Shown here piece by piece: positions 10,470 to 22,162 of a stretch of DNA of 64,000 bases. Under the pieces are notes generated by a model. It saw nothing but the letters and a program-made list of their open reading frames with translations. It did no database searches and was not told the DNA's origin. The position numbers and the translations under genes were made by a program. Source of the DNA: Nageia nagi (lineage: Eukaryota; Pinophyta); contig JBITNC010000002.1 in the NCBI GenBank assembly GCA_050084985.1, positions 11,284,001-11,348,000 on the forward strand, read 5' to 3'. The first letter of the stretch is position 1. Each line of letters starts with the position of its first letter.

Positions 10470-13400
10470 CATTTAATATAAAAAAACCTTTGCCTTAATT
10501 TGTCACAAACTTAGACCTTGGAAAAAAAAAACTGAGGAAGGAAGAACTTGGAGATGTCATGTTTGTAGCACTGAATTTAAAAGCAGTTATACTAGAGTTG
10601 AGTCACATCTTACAGAAAAACCAAAAACAAGGATAAGAGTATGTAAACAAAAGAAAAAAATACAATTTGGCGAAACTAATAGGCTTGTGCAAGACGCCAA
10701 ATTTAGAGATTTAGGACTTACTCTTCCTAAACCTGGCGAATCTTCTACAGCTGTCCATGTATCTTCATCCTCCTTAGTATAAGAAACTCATCCTTCTAGT
10801 TCTAGTTTGCCAAGTCCTACACTACCCTCAAGAAAAAGAGGAAACATAGCTGGTGCACTTAACTTGCAAGCTAAAGAGGCAATTGATGATATTGTAGCGA
10901 TGCTATTTTATACACAAGGGCTGCATTTCCATATTGCACACTCACCTTACTTCAAAGCAAGATATGGCCTTCATATTTACTACCCAAAAAGACTAGACTT
11001 CATTCTTCTCTTTTGGAGAAGTAATATGCCAAGTGCATTTTGATGATGGAGGAGGTGAGTGCGAAATGGATGAAGAGTGATTGTTCCATTATCATGGATG
11101 GGCGGACTAACGTTCGTCAACATCCACTCATCAACATTATTGTGACATATTCAGAGGGTCCTTATTTTCTTAAAGCTATTGATTGTTGAAAGAAAAATGA
11201 TGCAAAGTTCTAGCTCCTCCTATTGAAGGAGGCTATTGAGGTCATTGGATCATCCAATGTTGTGCAGGTAATGTGATGTACCTTAATTATTCTTATGTCA
11301 AATTGTTATGCCAGAAAACCCAATGTCTCACACCAAGACAAAAAATGATGCCAATCACACAAATAAAGCTAAAAAATACCAACGTCACAAAAGGATGATC
11401 AATTATGACACAAAATATGGGATCTAAGGGCCCACAACTCAATATATCATCAACATGGAGCAAATACAATGCAATAAGCCAAATAGGCTTGACGTCTCAC
11501 TCTATGGATCAGATCTAGCACTCAACAAGGACAACTATGCTCCTAGAAGGTTGATGTCTGGAACTGTGGATCTAGAACTAAGATCTGAAGTAACCAATGA
11601 CTAAGGGTTTCCATCCTTAGCCAGATCTAGCGAGGGCTACCACTAAATCCTTCTGTAGGGTTTCGTCCACGAGAGGCCCAAGAGATGACTCCATGACACA
11701 CTTTGAAAGTAAGATGACAAAAACGATCAAAAGATATCCTCCAAATGATGCGCCAAGCCCCTAAGTAGCTAGACGTCTCACTAGGTGGCCTAGATCTTGC
11801 CTAGGAATCCATGCCAATGGAGCATCACAAGAATTCATGCATGGGGGTCTTGGGATCAAGCAAGCTAGCATCTAAGGGTCATCCCATGCCTTGCACTAGG
11901 AATCCACCTCGAGATGTGTACAATTAAGTCGTTGGATTACAAACATTACATAAAATGACACTAGATGACTTTTATCTATCCAAGAAAGGTGACGTCCCAC
12001 ATTTGGGCTCACAATTTGCCTTAAATACCCATTGTTTGGTTACAATAAATGCCTAAGTACAAATGTAATAACACAAAATCACCCCTAATTAGCAAAATCA
12101 CTCCTAAATTAAGTCATTACATGCAACAAAGAGGCATAAGCATAAAAAAGGCACATGACAGGTAATCACTTTTCTTTCTTTCAAATGATATTATTGATAT
12201 TTTGTTGAGCAAAAAACTTTTAACAAATATTTTTTGTTGTACATGTAGTTGCAAAAGCAACCTGTATTTGCCAACATTTAAGGAGGCAAATAGAGAGCAC
12301 TTATAAACACATTTTACAAACCCCATGTTGCGATCATGCATTGAAGGGCATAGGGAAGTTAGCTTGGGTGAGGAATAAGGTTGCAAGAGCTAGAGACTTG
12401 CAAATGTTTATTTGCAACCATCACACTTCATTGACCCTCTTTAGTTCCTTTTCAAATGAGGAGTTTATCAAAAATGGAGATACAAGATATACCACTTATT
12501 TCATTCTACTATAGAGGATGACTAAGGTGAACATGGTGCCACTACAAACCATGGAAGTATGACTAGAATGGAAGAAATGGTAAGAATCTCAAATAGAACA
12601 GGGAAAAAGACTTAGAAATAAAATCTGAGATAATATTTGGTGGGTAGAAGCTATGTAACAAGTGTTGAAGACTTGAAATTTCAATTTGGATTGTTGATTG
12701 TTCATGTAGTTTTTTTAACTTTCTAAGTACATTGTATCTTTCATTGCATTGAGCATTACAATGATAAGATATGTTGATACGAATTCTCCTAATTTAGGAG
12801 AGATATATGAAATTTTTGACAGCATGCTTGGGGAAATGAAAAAGATAATTTATAATAAACATCCTCCTTTTTATGAGAGCCAAAATAGACCCATTATATA
12901 AAAGAGGTAACAAATGTTGATTGTTGATTGTAGTTTCAATTTGGATTGTTGAATGCTCATGTATTTTTTTAAATTTGTTTTTCTTATAAGTAGGATATGA
13001 TGAATACCCCTTAAAATATGGTTACATATGCATTGAATCCGAAATGGCATGCACCTAAGATTGGGAGAGGAACACCTAATGATGATGTTGAGATGAAAGA
13101 CAGGTTCATGGAGTGCCTTTATGTATTTGAGGGAGGATGTTGCCATACTTAGAGATTAGGTTTGTGAAATTTGCGAGACTTAGAGATCATCGTTTAAGCC
13201 TTCTAAAAGCATATCCTATTGGATGGTAAGAATTGTATGAGGGCGATGCTCCACATTTCTTGCAATTAGGCTTGTTTCTTAAGTTGGTTGATCCCATAAA
13301 GTATTTGAATGATTGTTTCTCACATACTTAACTTGTATAGTAAAATATTTAATATATCAAATACTTGTGTAGGTTGATAGTTCATTTGCTACAAAAAGAA

Positions 13401-13660
13401 GTTGGTCCACCTATAGCTTCATCCACAGTTTGAGAAGTAGCAAGCTTACCTCTCAAGTTGCAATGCTAGCTCTCTTCACCTTCACAAGAGAGTTAGACAA
13501 AAGTACAAGGCTAGTCCAACCGCATAGTGGGATGTTAATCAAGAGGAGGCAAGCCATCTTGAGGATGATGACAATGTGGAGGAGTAAGTTGGAGTGCCAT
13601 TGGATGCTCTTCAATTGGTTGATAAGGGAAACTCATTAGATAGCTCAACAGAGGAACAAG
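10470..13660 (+). pseudogene. hAT transposase, multi-exon and decayed
   Basis: Successive plus-strand pieces match plant hAT transposases. A BED zinc-finger part has SYTRVESHL near 10585-10615. Then comes AGALNLQAKEAIDD with MLFYTQGLHFHIAHSPYF (about 10840-10960), followed by a DUF659-type part (IIMDGRTNVRQHPLIN, GPYFLKAIDC, about 11095-11265). After an intron come a KHILQTPCCDHAL part with MFICNHHTSLTLF (12290-12440), PNLGEIYEIFDSMLG (12790-12840), HALNPKWHAP (13030-13065), and a C-terminal dimerisation part with SWSTYSFIHS (13400-13440). Several stops and frame changes break it. GTAATG at 11268 and ATGTAG ending at 12248 look like intron borders. A family L LTR fills most of that intron. 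No target duplication or terminal repeats were found. Confidence 0.85.
11272..12121 (-). mobile_element. Short LTR of family L inside the hAT intron
   Basis: In complement it starts TGTAATGACTT at 12121 and ends near TGTGATGTACC (11272, plus strand). It shares the GGGCTCACAATTTG and ACGT-core blocks of the family. At about 850 bases it is shorter than its relatives. The flanking pentamers GGTAA and TGCAA match at only three positions, so the target duplication is eroded or the ends are slightly wrong. Confidence 0.65.
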
Positions 13661-13899
13661 ATATTCTAAAATGTCTAGTCTATGTCCTAGAATGTTGGTG
13701 TTCTTGGCTCGAGGTTCTAGAAAACTAACATTCAAGATAGTTGTTTCATGTGAAAGGTTTGTCTTCGTTCTATGCCCTAAAAATTGTTGTATATGTGTGA
13801 TCCTAGACAATAATGTATGTAAAACTTGTGATCGAAAAATTTTGCTCCACACAAACCATCAAAATTGTACGCCATGAATTATTTTGTATTTTCGACATA

Positions 13900-14287
13900 C
13901 TCTAATTTTCAACTTGGTTATTGGTCACTATTGTTAGATAGACACAAATTCCTTCATTGATCAATAGTTGAATTTCATTTTTGAGTTTGTGACATTGGTT
14001 TGTGGTATGACCTTTAATATGATGGTAACCAAAATATGACTTTTCCCAATACAAACTTGATTTTGTTGTATTGTTGTCATCTTAAACCCTTTTTGGAGGT
14101 AATTTGATCAACTATTTTTGCAATAGGTCATTATTTGTGATGATAGAGGGAAAAAACGATTATCCAACCTTTGAATTCAAGACCTTATTAGTTGAATTGT
14201 TTAGTTGTTACCTTCAATTGCATTCATTGTGTAATTATCACTATTCTTTATAGGATAGCACTTTTTAGCATTATAACCACCTTTGGG
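13900..14287 (-). pseudogene. Ty3/gypsy gag remnant with a zinc-knuckle-like region
   Basis: The minus-strand reading gives FGYHHIKGHTTNQCHKLKNE followed by an IQLLIDEGIC-like stretch. This matches the knuckle region of Tat-lineage gypsy gag (usual form C-x-Y-H...GH...CxxLK..IQ.LID.G). The first cysteine is lost and stops are present. It lies between the repeats 3940-7912 and 14288-14971 and may belong to the element they bounded. Confidence 0.5.
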
Positions 14288-14971
14288 GTTTACGTACTTG
14301 ATTGATGACTAACAAGTAGGATTTTGTGAATGGACAAGTAGATATACAAAAAACTTATGTGGATGATGAGGGATTAGATGCTTGCTGACAAGCAACTTAT
14401 GTTTTTGAAGGCCAAACACTAGCTATTGTAGATCCTAATAACTCAAGAGATTATGATTTTGAAAATAATAATTTTGAAGATGAACTTCCTAAGGGGATGT
14501 TGAAATTGAAATGCAAACAATCCAGAACAACCTAGTTCAACTGTGAGGGTTGTCGAGACTTAGGAACAAAGCATCCACTTTCTAGGCCTATAGTGCTACA
14601 ACATTGGATGTTCTATGCTTGGGTGCCAAAATCCTAGATGTTATGGATCTAGATGCTGAAATGCTAAGCGCTATAGGTCTAGATCTGAGAATGTTAGGCC
14701 TTCTAGCGTGGATGCTCATTTGACCTACACTCTGCTCCTTTGGCTATTTGAATGACCTTGATAATATTATCATGATGATGGAAGATAATCTTGTATTATT
14801 ACTCTCTTCTTGTGATAAATTGTGATGATGATTGCTTATAATTTTCCATAAATAAAATGAGCACTTGGAATACCTTTATAAAAGATGCACAAATTTGATT
14901 TGGGGTTCACCTAGAAGGAAGCACTTAAATAAATATATTTTAAATAGCCAAAATGCAAATTTAAGTGTCTA
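14288..14971 (-). repeat. LTR-like repeat paired with 3940-4587/7829-7912
   Basis: Alignable by eye with the interrupted copy to the left. In complement it starts TGTAGACACTT at 14971. With a minus-strand gag remnant between the two copies, these may be the 5' and 3' LTRs of an old gypsy element. No primer site was found beside this copy. Confidence 0.5.
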
Positions 14972-15268
14972 CAAAGGCATACGTTACTTTCTAAATGAAC
15001 TCATCCAAGATAAGAAAAATGATGAGGGCAAAGCTAAAGAAAAAAATTATCAATGTTGTATGTATTCAACCAACTACCTATGAATTCTCATATTTTAAAA
15101 GTTTGAACAATATTACATGATACAATATGATGCAGGGTTTCAAACTTGATTATTGCTTATTTTATATATATGTATGTTTGTATTTTGAACGAGGAAAATA
15201 AGGTATATACAGATAAGGCACGAAAAATCATGGGTACTAATTTATAGAGGATCACTGTAAGACACAAA
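14972..15268. other. No gene seen
   Basis: AT-rich spacer, nothing recognised. Confidence 0.4.
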
Positions 15269-15532
15269 ATCAGTAAAATCCCAAGAAAAATTGGAACAAA
15301 CTACTAAAGAGTCTGGCAATGGAATGTCAGAAGGTCCTTTTGGAGCTAACGAATTTTATTATCATCAAATACTATTAATATTTGTTAATTTCTATCCATA
15401 ATCAGTAAAATCCCAAGAAAAATTGGAACAAACTACAAAAGGGTCTGGCAGTGGAATATCAGAAGGTCATTTTGGAGCTAAAGAATTTATTATCATCACA
15501 AACTATTAATATTGGTTAATTTCTATCCATAA
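15269..15532. repeat. 132-base direct tandem repeat, two copies
   Basis: ATCAGTAAAATCCCAAGAAA starts both copies (15269 and 15401), and both end ATTTCTATCCATA. They differ at roughly ten positions. The repeat lies just downstream of GDSL exon 2, in its presumed second intron. Confidence 0.9.
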
Positions 15533-15719
15533 TCATAAGCGTAGATTTGTTCATCAAATTGTGATTGTCATAAAGGCTTTTCAGTTATCCAAATATCCTC
15601 TATTCAATTCCATTGTATAAAAATATTAAAAAAACAAAAAGCAACGGATAGTACTCAGGATAAACAAGAGATGTGAAATAAAGAAAACTGCCATCCAACA
15701 TGAATAATGTCGGTGGTAC

Positions 15720-15797
15720 CTTTGGGAAGAACTTTTCCAATACAGCTACAGCTCGCCGAGTATTCCATCCACGAAACCCTCTAAGCAAAATGTCAGC
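15720..15797 (-). CDS. GDSL esterase (CPRD49-like), coding exon 2
   Basis: This 26-codon internal exon encodes ADILLRGFRGWNTRRA then VAVLEKFFPK. It corresponds to the ADIILRGYYGWNSRRA block of CPRD49-type GDSL esterase/lipases (isoamyl-acetate-hydrolysing esterase group, SGNH hydrolase fold). The acceptor is GTAGCAG just above 15797, with TACTGAC about 28 bases upstream as a branch-point-like motif. The donor is AAG followed by GTACC at 15719. Phase 0 at the 5' end fits the phase 0 end of both first exons, so R-K joins A-D as in the family. It has no stop or frameshift. No first exon lies nearby; the nearest is at 38256. It could instead be an isolated decayed copy, but the intact splice signals argue against that. 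Confidence 0.88.
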
Positions 15798-16797
15798 CTG
15801 CTACATATATCCATCACTTGTCAGTAAAAGCATTTACATCATTTTTAAATAAATCTCAAGGCAACTCAAGAAATATTATTAAAAGCTTTGTCATATGTTG
15901 TTAATTATATATTGTAGATTCTGTGCATCATTTGAAAGTAGCATTGGTATTAACAATTTTGTTGTGCCCTTCATCCACTTATCTAGAATGAGGGCAATGT
16001 TAAGCATTGAACATGCATTCCCAGCACATAAGCAATTTGAATAACTTAGTGCAGAGTGGGATAGTTATCCATGTTCCTCGGAGAGTGTCCAAAGAAATGG
16101 CATCCCACATGCGAATAATAGACTTCAAAGCCTGTCATATTGCAAATACTACTAAGTATTTCCCAACATTGTGCCTACCCAAGAGGAAAGATTAACAGCT
16201 AAAAATTATTTAAGATACTGGACTCACCAGGAAAGGAAATAAAGTCAAACTATCTATTCCTCTAATATCCCAAACTGAAAGTGTTGAACCAAGCAGAGTC
16301 AATAAAATTCCAAAGAACAAAGATTTAGAGGATATTACACAGTAAACCAAATAAACATGAATGATTAGAAATTCTCTAAATAATTTAGGCTTGTAGATAT
16401 GAAGTGCAGCTACAAGTTTAAGAAAATCCATCTAACTAAATCAACACTTAATATGCATTAAACAGTGCTCCTTGTTGTAGTTAATCTATATTTTAGCACT
16501 ACAGCATAAAAAAGCACAAACCAAAAGGTGAAAATAACTAAAAATAACTGATCTCCTGACTTATTTTGATCAATAAAATTTGCATGCCTTTGTTGTTTGA
16601 TCCTGGAGAACATTGGGCGAATATGGACAAGGCTCAAACAAACTTAATCTCTCAATGTGTAAATCGTACAACTAGACTAATAAGGCCACAAAGCCACATT
16701 TGACTTTAAGTTAAATAAAGTGGGCACATTCAAACTACATTACGGATGATACCTTTTGACTTACTAAAAAATCTAAGATTTAAAAAAGAAAAAAAAA
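15798..16797. other. Intron-like sequence, no gene seen
   Basis: This is presumed 3' part of the long intron 1 of the GDSL gene. Minus-strand frames at 16210-16431 and elsewhere are hydrophobic but match no GDSL exon and have no repeat partner. Confidence 0.45.
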
Positions 16798-16928
16798 GTT
16801 ATTAATGTCCATGAAAGACTAAAGTAAGATTTTAAAAAAAAAAAAAAAAATTTATTAATGTCCATGAAAGACCAAAGATTGATTAAAAAAAAAGAAAAAA
16901 AAAGTTATTAATGTCCATGAAAGACCAA
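16798..16928. repeat. Three-copy tandem repeat with poly(A) tracts
   Basis: TTATTAATGTCCATGAAAGA recurs at 16799, 16852 and 16905, separated by A-rich tracts, for a unit of about 53 bases. Confidence 0.9.
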
Positions 16929-17745
16929 ACTACATTCATGTCTAGAGAATGCTTCCCAAAAAAACAATGCCAAACATCATTGATCAGGATAACAAAAACG
17001 GTGTTAAAGCATGTCCTGAGTCTCTAAATAAGATGTTGCCAATGACACAATAGGTCATCGCTTTTCCTTGCAGACTTCTCTTCCAAGCCTGATGACAGTT
17101 TTCAGCTATGTATTTGTTGACACTTGATGAGGGTCCAGATACAATAAAAGGGGAAGGTTACCCTAATAAGCAGATGAGCTGTTTGGAAAGAGGCAGGGTC
17201 GTACTTGCATCTCATTCACAATTGTTGGCTCATACAAATAAACTCTAGAAATGCTAATAATCTGGTATTGCAGCATTTTTCTGCCATGCAAATAGTTGTG
17301 CTATTGCTTGAACAGTACTCATGAAGAGAAGAAGTACCAAGTCTTGTAATAATCATAAGAAGAAAGGTGGACAAAGATTGTCCAGAGGTGATGTAAACAT
17401 TGGAAGAAGCAAAGCAAATAACTAAAGAAAATAAGAAAACTGAAGCTTTTCAAGCAGAATGATTCCCACTTTAGAACTAATAGTGGAGAAAACGACCAAG
17501 AGGATCATCAGTTGTCTGCAAACCACACCAATCTAAAGAAGGGTATAAAGAAGATCGTTAGGATTCTGAGAATGCCTGAAGAAAGAAGGGAAAGATAAGT
17601 GAACTCTAATCCATAACGGTAGTCAGCTAATGCTTTTGTTTTTGCCAAAACTTGAACATAAGTGGTTCATCATCTTGATCACCGGTACAGATACCATTGG
17701 ACCTTTATCTTGCAGGTGGGAATATCAAGCAATGTCTCATGACTT
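16929..17745. other. No gene seen
   Basis: Presumed intron 1 of the GDSL gene. No coding or repeat signal was recognised. Confidence 0.4.
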
Positions 17746-17887
17746 GCATGAAGCTTTCTATAACTATAGATATCAGACTAGGTGAGATTGGTCTGTAACA
17801 GTAGCTGAGAGAACAAGCATGAAGCTTTCTATAACTATAGATATCAGACTAGGTGAGATTGGTCTGTAACAGTAGCTGAGAGAACAA
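17746..17887. repeat. Perfect 71-base tandem duplication
   Basis: The two copies, 17746-17816 and 17817-17887, read identically at every base. Such identity implies a very recent event or an assembly artefact. Confidence 0.95.
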
Positions 17888-18860
17888 GGATGGATCATTA
17901 AAGGATGCCAAGGAGAAGACAGAACCCCCTTTTTCAAATTCATCAAAGAAGAAGATATACAGATAAAGAGAACTCAAACTAACAGCTAAAACAAGAGAGA
18001 AGCTCAATGGAACTCTAAAAGGAAGATAATCAAGGTTACACATAGGTTGGGAACGCAGGTACGAAGTTACTGGGAAACATGTATCCGGAGACAGCAGGGG
18101 AAAGGGACCTGATTTTAGACAATGGCCCGGAAATGGCAAGAGATAATAAGTAACAATTCCCAAAACTTTTAGAAATTTAATTTATTAATACATTATAGAA
18201 GCATTAAAATTAAATATATTACATAAATTAAAATTAAATATATTAAAATTTTATTATAAAACAATTAAAATTAAATACAAAATTAAAAAATATACTAAAA
18301 GCATTAATATTAAATATACTAGCAATTGCAACCTTCTGCAATGGATACACCGAATGAGAAAGAGGATTCTCCATGCAATATATAAAACATAATTCCCGAT
18401 GAACGGACACAAATGCCAAAAAAAACTATAAGAGATGGTTAAATACTATAATATTATTATTTCTATTATTATTATTTTTTTTTTTTGGTGACGAGAGGTG
18501 TCAACAGTAGCCAATAAGCCTCTCGAACCATGCCCCAACCTGCAAGTAAGCACATCTCAAGGTAAACCTGGGGGCATTTTTTTACCACCAATGCGGGCCC
18601 AATATAGCCAAATTACATTCGAACCGTAGCTAGATTACATCCGAACTATAGCCATGTTACAACACAATTATACCACCAATGAGGCTCAAACTTGCGATCC
18701 CTTCTGCTGAAATGCAACATCTTTAACATCACGATGTCCCCTTGGGGACATTATTATATAATACTATTATAATTATTATTATCATCATCATCATCATACC
18801 AAAATCCTCGGTTCATTTCGTGAAAGAAATCATCTTGAAATAGAAATAGAATAGAAATAG
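17888..18860. other. AT-rich spacer with microsatellites
   Basis: Contains ATTAAA-rich sequence (18170-18320), an ATT run with a T tract near 18450-18486, and a TAT/ATC run ending in ATCATCATCATCATCAT near 18775-18798. No gene seen. Confidence 0.6.
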
Positions 18861-19660
18861 ATGGCCATAAGACCACCTCCACCTCCTCTCTCACAACTTT
18901 GTCGAGATAGGCAATTGAAGGATGCAATGCACATTTTGCTCTCTACGCTCTTCAAAATGAGGTCAACTCCTGCATACCTGCATCGCCAACAATGACCTTT
19001 GTGAGAGCAATTCTCACAACGGCTCCATTCACTCTTCAATTGCATCGAACATAAATTTGGCCTATCCACGAACAAATTTCTTCAAAACAAACTTATCCAC
19101 ATGAATGTCAACTACAAAAGTTCGGAGGAAGCCCACGAAGTTTTCAACTATATGACTAAACGAAACGTTTTCTCATGGCATTTGTTAATACCAGGTTACC
19201 AAAGACATGGCTTTCCTCCACACGCATTGATAGAATTTTACCAAATGCAACAAATAACAGTAGTGAAACCAAAGCAATTCACCTTCCCCAGCATCCTCAA
19301 AGCATGCGAGAAACTGTGAGATCTGCAACTTGGTTCATACATACATCAAAGACTCTTTAAAAGAGGCCAAAAGTTGTGGTTGTGAATGCCCTAGTTGACA
19401 AGTATGCAAAATATTGAAGCCTAGAGAAGGCACACAACTTGTTTAACAAGATGCGTGATGCAAACACAGTTTCGTGGAATGCAATGATCGTAGGATATGC
19501 ACAAAACAAATACGTTGAAAGGTCCCATGAATTGTTGAACTGTGAGTACCCTGACAAACATCATACTATCCTCAACTGTTAGGTTGATGTTAACAACACG
19601 TCGGACATCCAATGGCGTAAAAACTTTCAATCTTCCACAATGCATAAGAAGAAATGTGAG
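18861..19660 (+). pseudogene. PPR (PLS-class) protein pseudogene, N-terminal part
   Basis: Starts ATG at 18861 with a proline run, then LSQLCRDRQLKDAMHIL, the opening typical of plant PLS-class pentatricopeptide proteins. The same frame resumes at about 19050-19316 with EEAHEVFNYMTKRNVFSW and FTFPSILKACEKL. After a frame change near 19360 come VVVNALVDKYAKY and NTVSWNAMIVGYAQN. Intact relatives bind RNA in organelles for editing or processing. In-frame TGA codons occur at 18993, 19002 and 19317, the last where relatives often have arginine, consistent with C-to-T decay. There is no intron, which is normal for PPR genes. It covers only about three repeats and lacks any E or DYW domain. Confidence 0.9.
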
Positions 19661-19889
19661 CCATGGATCCGCAAAGTGAACTTGGAAAGCTCATATAGGT
19701 AAACGTCTTCGACATAATTAAAAATTATTATAAAAGACTAAAATTAAATATATTATAAAATTATAAAAAAATATAAAATTAAATTATTAAATATATTAAA
19801 ATTTTATTATAATAATATACCATTAAACTTAAATATGAAATAAACTAAATATTAAAATTAAAAATTTAAATATAATAAAAATTATTATA
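19661..19889. other. AT-rich spacer
   Basis: Degenerate AAATTAAATATAT-type sequence resembling 18170-18320. No gene seen. Confidence 0.5.
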
Positions 19890-20520
19890 AAAAGACAAGG
19901 TTCCACAAGAATTCATTCCCCCATTTATTCCCAATGATCCCCATGTTCAGGAACATGGGAACGCACACGAGAATGTTTCCTTGGCGTTCCTTTTTTGGGG
20001 AACGATAGGGAGATGTTCCCGAGAACATTCCATGCTTAACAGGAGTCATTCCCAAATGGCCGCCCTTTGGAAACATTCCAAATATTGTTAGAAGTAATCA
20101 AGGGAACGGCCGACCTCTCAAAACTTTCCAAATGTTCCCAAAAGCAATTGATCGTTCCTCACCCGCTCTCATAAACGATAGAGCGTTCCCTGCTGGAGAT
20201 GGGTGCCCAACCAAAAAAAAAAAAACATGTTCAAGTTAAAAAAAAATACACATATTCCCAACTTAAAAAATAAAAGCATGGGGTGGGTCCCACTAATGTT
20301 TCTATACACCCCCACCACCCCCCCCCCCCCCCCAAAACCATAAAAACATAACCATAAAGCATTTCAAATTGAAAAACATAACAATATTGTTGTGGGCAAC
20401 CTTGAGAAGAAAAAAATAGTTGTGAGGAGGAAAAAAAACAGCAATGAGAACACAACAGTAAGGAGGAGCACGACTACCAAGGTACTTAAGCTATTTCCTA
20501 TTTCTCACCATTTGTATTTC
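19890..20520. repeat. Dispersed repeat related to 9830-10300
   Basis: Repeated GGGAACG/CGTTCCC motifs, then GGTGGGTCCCACTAATG, a C-rich block and AAAACCATAAAAACATAA, parallel 9830-10300. The C-rich block here includes a run of 16 C at 20318-20333. No coding sequence. Confidence 0.5.
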
Positions 20521-20523
20521 TTA

Positions 20524-21472
20524 TGTAATGTAACTTTCTAGGGTTTATCCAATTTAGCATTCCATTCCACACTTATCCATGAATTAGGGCATCAACGAAC
20601 ATGCTCAATAACCATCCAAAACATGCGCTCAAACTGGAATATAACAACAATAGCTAAAGCTCATAGAATATGTGATTATGACCAAAACTAGGGCACAAAT
20701 CTAATCTTAACGTAATAGAAATATAGCTACAAAAGTACTCAATTTGCATAAAGAAGATAGACACATAGCAAAAATATATAGCAACATTCATTCAAATTCA
20801 AGACACAATATGAGAGCCAATATCATCAATAATGAACCAAGAATAAGTATAGGGTTGTAACAAGTTCTAGGGCAAATCCCAAAACCCTAAAATGCTCAAA
20901 CTAGACTCAAGGTTGGTGCATCTCCCAAGGAGGTTCCCAAGCTAAGCGCAAGTCTCAAGATGTCTCCCAATGGCTGGCACAAGCTCCCAAGTGGTAAAGA
21001 TGATAAGCGCAAGCTCTCCAAGAGATGTATAAGTGGAGATGAGCCACTTCTAGGCTAGGGAGCAGCCCTAAACCCTAGAAGGTAGAGAAGGGAAGCATCA
21101 CTAAGCTCTGAATGATCCAAAGATCGAATGCACAAGATAATGCCCTTGAGCAATGCTCTAATCTTCTTTATATAGATGATGCTACCTTGAAAATACCAAT
21201 AATTATGATCCTAGCCGACCTTGAAATAAGACATCTTTCTTCTAGCTGACTTTCCCTGGTCGATTCCAGCACGCGCGATGTTTGAAGATTAGCTCGGCTA
21301 GCGAACTTCAAAATGCAATATCTTCCTCGTTTCTTGACAAAACCATCTCATGTAACCTATCAAAACGATTTGCAGAAGATTCCCCATCCATTCCAAAAGA
21401 CAAATCAGAAATCCAAGACTTGTGACGAATGTTATGCCTTCTACAAGGTTTCTCAAAATTGGGGACATTACA
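20524..21472 (-). mobile_element. 3' LTR of a minus-strand gypsy-type element
   Basis: In complement it starts TGTAATGTCC at 21472, preceded by the purine-rich GAAGGGTGAAC (21474-21484 in complement), which acts as a polypurine tract. Just before that lies CTTGAGGACAAGCAATTTAGG, a sequence commonly found at the end of plant gypsy pol. The lower end is set at a TGTAATG near 20524 and is approximate. Confidence 0.55.
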
Positions 21473-22157
21473 AGTTCACCCTTCCCTAAATTGCTTGTCC
21501 TCAAGCAATGAATGTATCCTACCAAAACCACTTGGCTGTTCCAAATGACAATGATTGCAAGTCTGGGGTCCCAAGTCAACCTCCAATCAACTTTGATCAA
21601 GAAGTCATCATACCAAACTTGTGCCTCCTTTGCTCAAATGTCCATGGTGCTCAAGTCAAGTAATGGTATCATCAATAAGATGCTAAAACTTGTACCAAAT
21701 TGGATCAGATCTGCATCTCTCATGAAAGTAGTGCGAGCTGGGCTTACCAACCAAATCATCAATGGAGCACAAAAACTCTCAAATTTGTTGTCCAAAAAGT
21801 TGTTATAATGTACAACCAACTGTTGGGTGCCCTCGTTACAAGTAGTCAATAATTCATGAGGTGTACAACTACAATACCTACAAAAAAGAAATAAACAAGT
21901 TAGCAAAAACAAGTCCCCATCCCAGGCACCTCCTAGGAAGCTCAGTCATTCCCCGTGTTCATTTATCATTACTCTACCTATAACATGAAAGAATAGTCCT
22001 CACATCCATTGAACAACTTCTCATGGCTATCCCCAAGATGTCCCAAGCCTCCAATTGTCCTCAAACTAAGTGCAAATAGATCTGATTTTGCATGCAATAG
22101 GTCTGATTTCACATATACACTAGTAGAGAAAGACTATCCAAACTTCTCAATATCATC
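21473..22157 (-). pseudogene. Gypsy pol 3' tail, decayed
   Basis: Minus-strand fragments such as LRTSNLGKGELVMS, followed by the purine tract and LTR, fit the last part of a plant gypsy polyprotein. No catalytic domain is seen. The boundary on the right is the solo LTR target duplication at 22158. Confidence 0.4.
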
Positions 22158-22162
22158 TAAAC

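Noticed and set aside
10951-11043. Idea that 10807-11043 is an intact small gene
   Set aside because: The peptide is the middle of a hAT transposase, with matching pieces before and after it in other frames.
15600-15788. 62-codon minus-strand frame as a separate small protein
   Set aside because: Only its N-terminal part is coding. It is GDSL exon 2 reading through its donor site into the intron.
16210-16431. 73-codon hydrophobic minus-strand frame near exon 2, considered as another GDSL exon
   Set aside because: No match to any block of the esterase family and it lies upstream of exon 2 where only intron is expected.
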